Of a stretch of 64,000 nucleotides of DNA, positions 32,601-39,829 are shown piece by piece. Source of the stretch: Pelagophyceae sp. CCMP2097. Lineage: Eukaryota; Sar; Pelagophyceae. Each line of letters begins with the position of its first letter. Position 1 is the first letter of the stretch. A program made the translations under genes and the position numbers. Under the pieces are notes generated by a model, which had not been told where the DNA came from, did not search any database, and saw nothing but the letters and a program-made list of their open reading frames with translations. The stretch lies in assembly GCA_026770575.1 (NCBI GenBank), contig MU657167.1, forward strand, positions 315,649-379,648, given 5' to 3'.

Positions 32601-33822
32601 GTTGCAGCAGCGGCATGACCCTCTGCGCCTCGCGCCGCGGCGCGAGATCTAGCGGCAGCAGCGGGACGCCGCGGTGGCGTCGCATCGGCCGCGCTTCGGC
32701 CGCGGCGACGAACACGACGAGCACGTCGTCCTCCGCGGCGCCGAGGCGGCCGGCGCCGTCGAGGCGCCGCAAGCGGCGCGCCACGAAGCCCGCCGTCGCC
32801 AGCTCGGGCGCCGTCTTGGAAAAGGCGGCCTCTGGCGCCGCGCGCCGTGTCCGGAGGTGCGCCGGGAGCTCGTAGGCCTTTTGCGCGTCGGGCTTGGCGA
32901 GGAGCGTGCATATGCGGCGCTGCTGCCATACCTCTCCGAGGGCGTCGCCGGGCGCCGCGCCGAGCATCGCCTCGAGCCACGCCTCCGCATCACTCGCTTT
33001 TGTTTCGCTCGCTTTGCGCCCGGCGCCGTCGACGGCGGCGAATTGCGCGGCGTCGCGCGTGGAGGGGTGCGGCGCCGACTCGGACGCGGCGAGGCGCGGC
33101 GCTGACTCGGACGCGGCGAGGCTGCGCCGGCCCGTCGCCGAGAGCGCGCCGCCGACGGTCCGCGGCCCCGAGGCGTCCGAGCGCCGCGGACTCGGCGGTG
33201 CCCGCTTTAGCGGCGCCGTCAGCCTCCGCGCCGGTCTCGGCAGCGCCTGCTCGAGCGCCGTCAGCTCTGCGGCCGCCCGGTCGTCGACGTCGAAAGTGGC
33301 GCGGTCCGACGGCCGTCGCTCCGCGTCGTCCGACGATACCGACGACGCGCCGGACCCGCGGCTGCCGGCGAGCAGCCGCGGATCGGCCGTCCGCGCGCGG
33401 CCCGGCGGCCGGCGGCCGGCGGCCGGCGGGCCGGCTTCCGGCGACGATCCCGGCCGCCCGTCGGGGCCGCCCTCCAGCGCCGCCGTCGACTCGCCCGTCC
33501 TTGCGGCGCCCTCGGAGGAGCCGCCTTGCGCCAGAGTGCGCGACATGAGCAGTTCGTGCACCGTGTCTGGGCCGAAGGAGACGGTGTGCTTGAGAGGTAG
33601 CGTGCCCGCGCGCGGCCGACTGGAGGCGTGGCCGGCCGCGTCCGTGGGCACGCCTGCGTCGGTCGTCGGGGTCCGCGCTGTACGCGGCTCTGTCCACGGC
33701 GGCTCACGCAGCGTGCTGCGGGCGCGCGCGACGGTGTCGCGGAGCTGCGCCGCCTTGTGCGGACCACGCCGCTTCTCGCGCCATTGCTGCGCGGCGCAGA
33801 TCAACGAGGCGCCGGCCTCCAT
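29626..33822 (-). CDS. Large unrecognised protein (1,398 residues, single exon)
   Basis: A long open frame with strong coding character. The first 280 residues are low complexity, Ala/Arg/Ser/Pro-rich. Folded-looking parts follow: PLLPLDLAPRREAQRVMPLL, ALGSYGRDLFSSHRGPFG, SYAVLAVFGVGFHGRMFVET, LLPLLYLDYAKIECWWP and YTTRTEISLRISSLPRR. An acidic insert (ASDDDDDDG) lies in the middle, and the end EKAKQRRGK is a basic coiled-coil-like helix (AKLETEAAEKAKQ). No signal peptide or membrane helix is seen, and I recognise no catalytic motif. The start at 33822 is the first Met of the frame. It may be a lineage-specific structural or ciliary protein, but nothing in the sequence proves that. Confidence 0.6.
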   Translation of the reverse strand: MEAGASLICAAQQWREKRRGPHKAAQLRDTVARARSTLREPPWTEPRTARTPTTDAGVPTDAAGHASSRPRAGTLPLKHTVSFGPDTVHELLMSRTLAQGGSSEGAARTGESTAALEGGPDGRPGSSPEAGPPAAGRRPPGRARTADPRLLAGSRGSGASSVSSDDAERRPSDRATFDVDDRAAAELTALEQALPRPARRLTAPLKRAPPSPRRSDASGPRTVGGALSATGRRSLAASESAPRLAASESAPHPSTRDAAQFAAVDGAGRKASETKASDAEAWLEAMLGAAPGDALGEVWQQRRICTLLAKPDAQKAYELPAHLRTRRAAPEAAFSKTAPELATAGFVARRLRRLDGAGRLGAAEDDVLVVFVAAAEARPMRRHRGVPLLPLDLAPRREAQRVMPLLQHAHKLVAEPVRCRDKDGLAELRALTGFWRPPRRRVALGSYGRDLFSSHRGPFGAPDRKFDALGAGFEAMKQCHFLARTTRAVSRSYAVLAVFGVGFHGRMFVETADDDVLLKRGLLFRAYVAELAVDAELVVPMANVKDICDALKAQRRAKRLLVDGTAASDDDDDDGAKNAAKNDHSDDTSQDGDAYAAGFSANMRPGRKRQCVGELLPLLYLDYAKIECWWPAAPPEGACAGPPFREAAAYRVRRTTTSDLEPFATPPNDVELGFPKPPDSPEDWQGSYTTRTEISLRISSLPRRTALDERLAARGPRLQAEKDRRDRKEAAWKARPRRFRGLAAGFVANVSGERVAVRFLEAFSFSDEAARSCVLFVTELDTSNEWRVRFSYNELLRECAAAGLAPAAGLEPAAAKQALLQLARKLLSLERGRDRAASDAALRLEEAFVGGAPRTAAAPRPPYVSRPQPPRRALRLEYDALRAGSKTCDLAPETQTRRRERPPVGAAAEPPFGALGRGRGGHNAQSRLAVITAGRTATSGGALMDASAAARLGRRKRPLRPLGGRGVYMTGGVTKTAERLVSFAVLRVSGGLNRAGTGVGAVDGVLHDDAFDLEVYDASAAASKTLRLHITDVLRFSRPHPARHAAILAGEERVAAGDAKIDEETALAWNETVRLLLGTVRLVARPAAADADGRDAALLSEPALSPQFALLVQTLRRRAALSTGEGAIESFLAQSGEPTAPLEGAARWHAWQRGASPALRRARPLVERGFVTRSKARAWVFCHCVGAFPAAGDCADERGVDELLDRSQALVRCASVDRLSAPRDLVDTRVLADFVDAHMLAAPRALAAEVDEDALRLCTRVYRSTRALTCVASQHGRAPGKVLAVVTVSMRRAALDFLVEECGTCCKFALVWSADEQHALAMQSASLSVSELKLQFDVMLEQLVIRDGDAASGEADHVSQFLEIENDVDADDLRGASEDIFAKLETEAAEKAKQRRGK

Positions 33823-34211
33823 GACCTACGACATGCGGCCCACCTCTAGGCGCCGGGCCGCGCCGAAGACGCGGTTCAGCTCGAGCTCGACTCGCAGCGC
33901 TGGGTTGGATCGTTTCTAATCCTTGTAATTCACCGGCCGCGCGCCGCAGCTGCGCGCCGCCGCTCCGCGCAAGCGAAGGCTCCTCCTGTACTCGTGACCA
34001 CCCCCGAGCCCGCCGGGCCGAGTGCGGGGCCGCGACGAAAGATGTGCAGCTTCGTGGACCCGACCGGCCGATGCGTGCGTGCGTGTTGTCGCGGTGGTCA
34101 TCGTGTGTACAGTATCGTATCGGTCTCGGTTCAATCTCGCGGGGACGCGCGTGCAGCGCGGCGTCCCCGTGCGGGTGGCATCATCTCTCGTTGCGGGCGC
34201 GCGCCGGGTCC
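33823..34211. other. Intergenic stretch, no gene seen
   Basis: This 390-bp promoter side of the large unknown gene also holds the 3' end of the next minus-strand gene. Nothing distinctive was seen. Confidence 0.45.
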
Positions 34212-35255
34212 TCAGAGGAAGCCGACGACGCGCGCGAAGACGCGTGCCGGCGCGCCGCTGTACACAAACGCGTAGAGCCGCGCGGCATTTTGCTGTCGCG
34301 TCACCGCGGGGTCCGCGTGCTCCTGCGGCGACGCGCGTTCGAGATCCACGAGCGCGCGGAGGACGACGTGCGGGTAGTTGGGGCGCCGGAGCGAGCCCGG
34401 CGGCGGCAGCGCGGCGACGTCGATGGTCTGGTACATGGTCAGCAGCGCCTCGACGTATTGCTCTCGGGCGTATTCTTCCGCGTCCGTCCACTGTTTGTCG
34501 AGCGTGTCCAACGGGACGAAGAAGACTTCGTCCTTGCCGTCGTCCCCGAGGCCCGTCATCGGCCGCTCGAACACGGAGCCATCGGCGCGCGCCGACTTTT
34601 CCATGACATCAAGAAACGGCCCTTCGTAATCCCGGAGCCCCGACCAGGCGACGCAGCGCTTGCCGTGGATGCGGCCGTGCTCGTCGGGCTCGAAGTTTTC
34701 CATGTAGCTGGCGGTGCGCTCGCAACCAAACCCCGTGCCGCCGGTCGTGAGGGTCGCAAACGTCGGAAGCAGGACCGGCAGCGAGCGGGCACCGCGCGGG
34801 TGGGCGCGGGCGAGCACCGCCGCCTCGATGACGTCTCTGCCGCACGTGAGGACGAGTGTCTTCGCAATGTCGCCCTCTGTGCCGCGCGCAAGGAAGAGCA
34901 CGGCTTCCTCGTCGTAGAGCAGCATCGTGGCCAAGCACGAGCCGACGCCGACGCTGGAGAGCTTGCTGGCGACCTTTTCGACGTCGACGTCGTCGCCGAC
35001 GAGCGTCCGGAGCATGATGCGCTCCCCCGTGGCACGGTCGCTAAAGAGCGCGGTCACGAGGCCGTCGGGGAGGTCGCCGTCATCGCGGAGCTCGCGGAGC
35101 CGGAAGCAGAGGCCGTAGCGGTCCCCGCCGCTCTTGTAGTCCGCCAGGATCGCCGCCGCCGACCACGGCCGGCCAATCGGTGAAGCGTCCTCGTCCACCA
35201 AAGTCGTCACGTCGGAGCTCTGATCGTCCTCGTCGGTGATGCGCAGGGCCTCCAT
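34212..35255 (-). CDS. Unrecognised acidic protein (about 347 residues)
   Basis: From Met 35255 the protein reads MEALRITDEDDQSSDVTTLV, then GDRYGLCFRLRELRDDGDLP, SVGVGSCLATMLLYDEEAVL, CERTASYMENFEPDEHGRIH, GKRCVAWSGLRDYEGPFLDV and VFFVPLDTLDKQWTDAEEYA. Amino-acid use is balanced and the frame is long, so it is very likely coding. I do not recognise the family. The same frame is open upstream to 35417, but that part is less coding-like (KFSDVTGMTRTRRSGSRLEI), so the internal start is preferred. No membrane segment is seen. A single exon suffices. Confidence 0.6.
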   Translation of the reverse strand: MEALRITDEDDQSSDVTTLVDEDASPIGRPWSAAAILADYKSGGDRYGLCFRLRELRDDGDLPDGLVTALFSDRATGERIMLRTLVGDDVDVEKVASKLSSVGVGSCLATMLLYDEEAVLFLARGTEGDIAKTLVLTCGRDVIEAAVLARAHPRGARSLPVLLPTFATLTTGGTGFGCERTASYMENFEPDEHGRIHGKRCVAWSGLRDYEGPFLDVMEKSARADGSVFERPMTGLGDDGKDEVFFVPLDTLDKQWTDAEEYAREQYVEALLTMYQTIDVAALPPPGSLRRPNYPHVVLRALVDLERASPQEHADPAVTRQQNAARLYAFVYSGAPARVFARVVGFL

Positions 35256-35789
35256 CGACCCGAAGCGCGCGCCGCGGAACGAAGCTTCTATTTCGAGACG
35301 AGATCCTGATCTTCGAGTACGCGTCATGCCAGTGACGTCAGAGAACTTTCTAAAAGGTGTCAAAGATTTGCCAGTTTTGAATTGCAGGGTACGTCCGTTG
35401 ATTTTGCAGTTGCCCAACGGCGCATGGCGATCGGGTTTCCTCGGAGCGTTCAGAAATCGGTCTCATAGAGGTCCAGCCTGACCGCATTCTCAATGGGAAC
35501 CCGGCCCGCGCAGGAGAGTGTCATACCACTGCCGGGCGGACTCACGGATAGTTCGAAATAGTTCTCAGAATCGAAGAAGCATCTAGGAACATTCGGGTGA
35601 GGTGAGACTTGCTGCTTTTGGGTTCCCATTGAGTTATTATTTGGACAAGTTTCGGAAAACACCTGCCTTCCGCTTGTATTCGGACCGTGAAGTGCACTCC
35701 GTCAACGAAAGGTGCCGTCGCCCCGCCCAGTCGTCGGCTAGAGCGCGGCACGCGTGGGCACTCCGCGGGCGGCTCGGCGCCTCGAGGCC
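35256..35789. other. Divergent intergenic region
   Basis: This lies between two divergently transcribed genes (starts 35255 minus and 35790 plus) and is less GC-rich than the genes. It contains the 14-bp inverted repeat listed separately. Confidence 0.5.
35489..35634. repeat. Perfect 14-bp inverted repeat with 118-bp spacer
   Basis: CTCAATGGGAACCC at 35489-35502 is matched by GGGTTCCCATTGAG at 35621-35634. The repeat lies between divergent genes. No target-site duplication was found just outside the arms. Confidence 0.75.
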
Positions 35790-37580
35790 ATGTCCCCCGC
35801 GGCGTCGTCCGAGGGCTCGCGCGCGGCGTCGGAGAGCCCGCCGGCGTCGGAGAGCATGTCGGCCTCGGCGGCCAAGGCCGAGTCCCGCCGGCGCATGGGG
35901 CTGCCGTGGTCCAAGTCAAAGAAATCGGCGGCGGTCGGCGGCGCCCCGCAAGAAGGGGCGCCGGACGCGCTTCAAGCGCCGACCAAGTCACCGACGAAGC
36001 AGAAGCACGGCATGCAGTTCCCAAACCTGTCCTGGCCGAAGCTCCCCACGGAGCTTGGCGAAAATGCTCGGAGCAGCAAGTCGCCGCCGCCCCCGGCGCC
36101 GCCGGCGCCGGCCGCGCCGGCCGCGCCGGAAACGGCGCTGGACAAGCACGTGGCGCGCGCCGTGCGCTTGGTGTGCGGCAAAGTCTTCAAGTCGGACAAG
36201 GTCTCGGACGACGTGTTGGTCGTCGTGCAGAAGCAGGGCCCTAAGAAATTGGGCGCCTGGCTCTTTGCGGCGGTCTTCACGGTCGCGTGCCTGCTCTCCA
36301 TCCTCTTCTCGGCGGTGAAGATGACCCTGGGCCTCGCGTTCTACGTCGTTTCGTGCCTGGTCTCGCCCGCGTGGTACTTGCGCGCTTTTTTTACGGTGTT
36401 TCGCGTTTTGCGGCCTGTGGTGCCGCCGGCCTTTGTAGTTTTTAACGCGTGGCATTTCCGCGACCTCATCATCTCCGCCGTGCGCGAGGAGCTGCGCAAG
36501 CGCACGGGCGTCCAGGTCACCGCGTTCCGAATCGAGGCGCCGAGGTGGAACGAGCTGCGCGTGTACAACTTTGGCGTGCGCAACGCAGACACGAAAGAGG
36601 GCGACGGCCTCCTCTCGCTCGGCGAACTCCGCGTCCACGTCGCCTACGAGTCCAAGACGAAGCAGGTCCACGTCAAGCTGACGTTGGAAGACTTGTGCAT
36701 CAACTTTTTGACGTACAACCGCAGTTTTTCAGACACGAACCTCTCGCGACTCGTCCGCAAGCTCTTTGGCGAGGCGGCGGAAGCGGCAGAGGCCCAGGCG
36801 GACGCCGAGCTCAAGGCGGACAAGGCCGAGGCCGAGGCGCCGGCGGCCGCGGGCAAGGAGGGCAAGGAGAAGGAGAAGGCCGCCGCGGAGAAGGAGAAGC
36901 AGAAGGAAAAGTGGTGGCTATTGACGTGCGACGTGACCAACCTGCGCGTCAACGTCAAAGGGACGCACGCGCAGCTGGGCACGCAGCAGCTCGTCCCGCC
37001 GCTGTCCATCTCGTCGACGACGGTGAGCCCGAAGCTCCTCGCCAAGCCCGGCGGCTTGCTGCTCTGGCTCAACCAGCTGGTCATCCGCGCCGTGGCTTCT
37101 TCGGGCATCGACGCTGTCGTCGGGTCCGTGGCCTTTGCCGGCCAAGCGGGCATGGCGGTGACGAACCTCGCCTTTGACAACGTGAACCGCGTCGCCGCAA
37201 AGGCCGGGCCGCTGTCGCACGGCATTATCGGCGCCACGGACGGCGCACGGTCGACGATCAAGGGCGCCATCGACGGCAGCGACGCCATCCTCGGCGGCGT
37301 CGGCACGGGGAGCAAAGCCTTTGTCGACGGCTTCTCCTCGGGCAACCCCGTCACCGCCGCAAAAGGCACCAAAAAGTGCATCGCTTCAATCTGCGGAGGC
37401 CTTTTTACGGGGATCAAGCTCATCACCTTCGGCGTCGGCGGCTGCGTCTCCGGCTGCACCATCGGGCTCCTCAACACGTTCACCTGCGGCAAGGCATGCC
37501 CGCGCAAGCCCGAAGAGGCCCCGGACGACGCGCCACCGGCCGACGCGCCGCCCACCGAGGCGCCGCCGCCGCCGCCGTGA
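35790..37580 (+). CDS. Membrane-anchored protein with AsmA/VPS13-N-like region
   Basis: This is a single exon of about 596 residues. An Ala/Ser-rich N-terminus is followed by a long hydrophobic hairpin (WLFAAVFTVACLLSILFSAV, LGLAFYVVSCLVSPAWYLRA). Next comes a beta-rich stretch: VTAFRIEAPRWNELRVYNFG, LGELRVHVAYESKTKQVHVK, LTLEDLCINFLTYNR. This resembles the N-terminal region of bridge-like lipid-transfer (VPS13/AsmA) proteins. A Lys/Glu-rich coiled coil (KEGKEKEKAAAEKEKQKEK) follows, then a second beta segment (LTCDVTNLRVNVKG). The last 150 residues are Gly/Ala/Cys-rich (CGGLFTGIKLITFGVGGCVS). A role in lipid handling at membranes is an inference from this weak resemblance. Confidence 0.6.
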   Translation: MSPAASSEGSRAASESPPASESMSASAAKAESRRRMGLPWSKSKKSAAVGGAPQEGAPDALQAPTKSPTKQKHGMQFPNLSWPKLPTELGENARSSKSPPPPAPPAPAAPAAPETALDKHVARAVRLVCGKVFKSDKVSDDVLVVVQKQGPKKLGAWLFAAVFTVACLLSILFSAVKMTLGLAFYVVSCLVSPAWYLRAFFTVFRVLRPVVPPAFVVFNAWHFRDLIISAVREELRKRTGVQVTAFRIEAPRWNELRVYNFGVRNADTKEGDGLLSLGELRVHVAYESKTKQVHVKLTLEDLCINFLTYNRSFSDTNLSRLVRKLFGEAAEAAEAQADAELKADKAEAEAPAAAGKEGKEKEKAAAEKEKQKEKWWLLTCDVTNLRVNVKGTHAQLGTQQLVPPLSISSTTVSPKLLAKPGGLLLWLNQLVIRAVASSGIDAVVGSVAFAGQAGMAVTNLAFDNVNRVAAKAGPLSHGIIGATDGARSTIKGAIDGSDAILGGVGTGSKAFVDGFSSGNPVTAAKGTKKCIASICGGLFTGIKLITFGVGGCVSGCTIGLLNTFTCGKACPRKPEEAPDDAPPADAPPTEAPPPPP

Positions 37581-37713
37581 CCACATTTCACAACACATTT
37601 CAGAACCCGACGACCTTTCAAACTTGACGACCTAATACAACTCGACGACCTTTCTCTCGTCGCCGGACTCCGGGCCTTACTCGCGCCGGGGCCTCGTCGC
37701 AGACGGGTCGGTT

Positions 37714-38946
37714 TTACTTTTTCTGGAAAGCGGCGAGCCTGGCCTGCATCGCGGCGAGCTTGGCGGCCTTCCGGGCGGCCTCGGCCACAGCTGCCTCGTC
37801 CACTTCTTCCACGTCGTCTTCGCCGTCGTCGGCCGCGGGGTCGAAGTTTGCGTCCGTATAGGGCAGCGCAACGAGCGTGCCCGGCCCGCGCGCCGACGTG
37901 ATTGTGGCGCCCACCACGTCCGTTGCGCGGCCCACGAAGACGAGCGCGCGCAGGCCTAGCGCGGCATAGGCGCCCGACGATCATCCGGGAGGCGACGCAC
38001 CGTCCGAGGATACGCTCGTGAGCGCGCCGGCGCGTTTCCCGTCGACAAAGATGTCGTCGCCGGGCCGCGCGCCAGCCTCCGCAAACGCGACGCCGCGGAG
38101 GCGCAGACGCGGCCCGGCTTTCGACTTGCGGACTTTTGTCAACGGCTCGGCGCCGAGGTAGCAGCCCTTGGCCGAATCGCAGCACCAGGCGAGCCTGTGA
38201 CTTCTTTGTCGGACGCTTGTCGGACGGCGCGTCTCCGCACCCGGCCTCGAGCGGCGTCTTGGGCGAATCGCCGCAAAAGTCGGTCCCGGCGAGCGGCCGG
38301 CCCGCTCGTATCCGCGCGTCGTCCCACGTCGGTGCGTCGGCGTCGAGGAGCGCCCGCAGGTCGGCGCCGACGTCGGCGGCGTTGACGACGAGCCGTAGGC
38401 CACTGCCGCGGAGCGTCGTGCCGCCGACGAGCACGGCGCCGTCGACGCCGTCGACGCCGCCGAGGCTCTCAACGCCGTCGACGCCGAGCAGCCCGCGTAC
38501 TTTCGCTGACAGGTCCACCGTCGCGCCCAGCAGCTCGACGGCGTCGCCCGGCGCCAGGAGGAGGTCGAGGACGAGGTCGGCCGTGAGCGCCACGGTGACG
38601 CGCTCGTTGACAAGCCTCTTGAGCAGCTCGCGCTGGACCGCGTCGCCGTCGGTGCACCTGCGTCGCCGGCGTGGGCCCGCGCGCGAGGCGAGGGGCCGAC
38701 TGACAGCACACAAAGGCCGCGGTCGGCGTCACCGAGGTGGACGACGGTGAGGATGTCTGTGATGCAGCCCTTGTAGTCGAGCAGCGCCGCGTCGACGGCC
38801 GCGAGGGGCCGCGAGTTCGCCGAGAGGAGCGCGTCGAGGAAGGGCGCGGCGTCCGAACCGCGCACGTGGATCGACCGCAAAGGCGTCCTGCGCACCTCGA
38901 GCGCCCGGACTGACGCCAGCCACAACACGCCGCAGAGCAGACGCAT
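37714..38946 (-). CDS. YgfZ/GcvT-like folate-binding protein (IBA57/CAF17 family)
   Basis: A signal-like start, MRLLCGVLWLASVRALEV, precedes LRSIHVRGSDAAPFLDALLS and ALLDYKGCITDILTVVHLGD. Three introns were placed by motif continuity. GTCAGT..CGCAG (about 38657-38704) joins GLCVL to CTDGDAVQREL. GTGCGG..ACAG (about 38195-38250) joins PLEAG to LAWCCDSAKGCYLGAEP. GTGCGT..CTAG (about 37950-38010) joins SVSSDG to LRALVFVGRATD. RIRAGRPLAGTDFCGDSP and the KGC(Y/F)xG(A/Q)E signature are diagnostic of YgfZ. The family supports Fe-S cluster assembly or repair using a folate. The hydrophobic start suggests plastid or secretory targeting. The tail is acidic and Ala-rich. Confidence 0.82.
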
Positions 38947-39112
38947 CGCGCTCCGAAAGGCAGAGGCGCAAAGAGCACAAGGGAAGCCGGGACCGATGAG
39001 CACGGCGCGCCGCGCGGCGATCCGCGGCCGAGTTGGGTACTCGCTAAACTTTGGGCGATCGGTTATGTGTCTCACTACAAACTTGATTGAACGCGCGTCG
39101 AGGAACCTGGTT

Positions 39113-39519
39113 CAAGGCAGAACGACAGCTATGCATAGGCGGGATCGATATTTGCCGGGATTTTTGCCGAAACGATAATCGGCGATATTTCATCGACATT
39201 TGCCGGGATTACCGGGAAAATCGTCGTTATTTGCTAGACTCAACACAATCTGACGCTCGCAAATACCATGTTTTTCGTCATTTCGCAATTTAATATCTCA
39301 ATAAAGGCATATTTAAGATTTAATTAAATCTTATTTACGTTTGCTTTAACATATTTCTCAATAAAGATTTTATAAAATCTTAATTTTGCCTTTATTGAGA
39401 TATTTAAGTGTAAAAAAGTCGATAATCGTCGATTCCCAGTCGATATTTGCCGGGATTCCTGTCGATAGTATCGACCGATATTTGCCGGAAAAGCCATCCA
39501 TAGGCGTCGTTCTGCCTTG
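39113..39519. mobile_element. hAT-like MITE, 407 bp, with TIRs and 8-bp target-site duplication
   Basis: The ends are inverted: CAAGGCAGAACGAC at 39113-39126 and GTCGTTCTGCCTTG at 39506-39519, with imperfect pairing continuing for about 12 bases (GCTATGCATAGG against CCATCCATAGGC). ACCTGGTT occurs directly outside both ends (39105-39112 and 39520-39527). An 8-bp duplication and CA..TG termini fit the hAT superfamily. Inside, a subterminal motif CGATATTTGCCGGGAT recurs at about 39146, 39194, 39441 and 39476. The AT-rich centre holds TCTCAATAAAGGCA / TGCCTTTATTGAGA (39296 and 39387). No transposase frame is present, so the element is non-autonomous. The exact target duplication implies a recent insertion. 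Confidence 0.88.
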
Positions 39520-39527
39520 ACCTGGTT

Positions 39528-39829
39528 CCCCTACTACACTCACCATCGCGACCCCAGCAGCAGCCCCGGAGCGCGTTGTCGGAGCCAAGCTGTGCTTATA
39601 TTTGGATGTCGTGGCTCTCTGAGATGACGATGATGGTTCGAGTGGGCGGGGCGCGCACGGCCGGAGAGGGCGCGCGCGTCCACTCGACGCGCTGCGGGCC
39701 TCCCGGGTGCTGCGATGATTGGGGGCACGCGAGGATGATCATGATTCGGCCGCGGCCGCCGCGGATCGCAGTCCGGTCGCTTTGCGGGGGGGCGGGCCCC
39801 GGCGGCGGCGGGGCGGGGCGTCGCTCGGC
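39528..39829. other. 3' flank of the acyl-CoA synthetase gene
   Basis: About 300 bp between the MITE and the stop codon at 39830. It is GC-rich, and no gene was seen. Confidence 0.45.
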
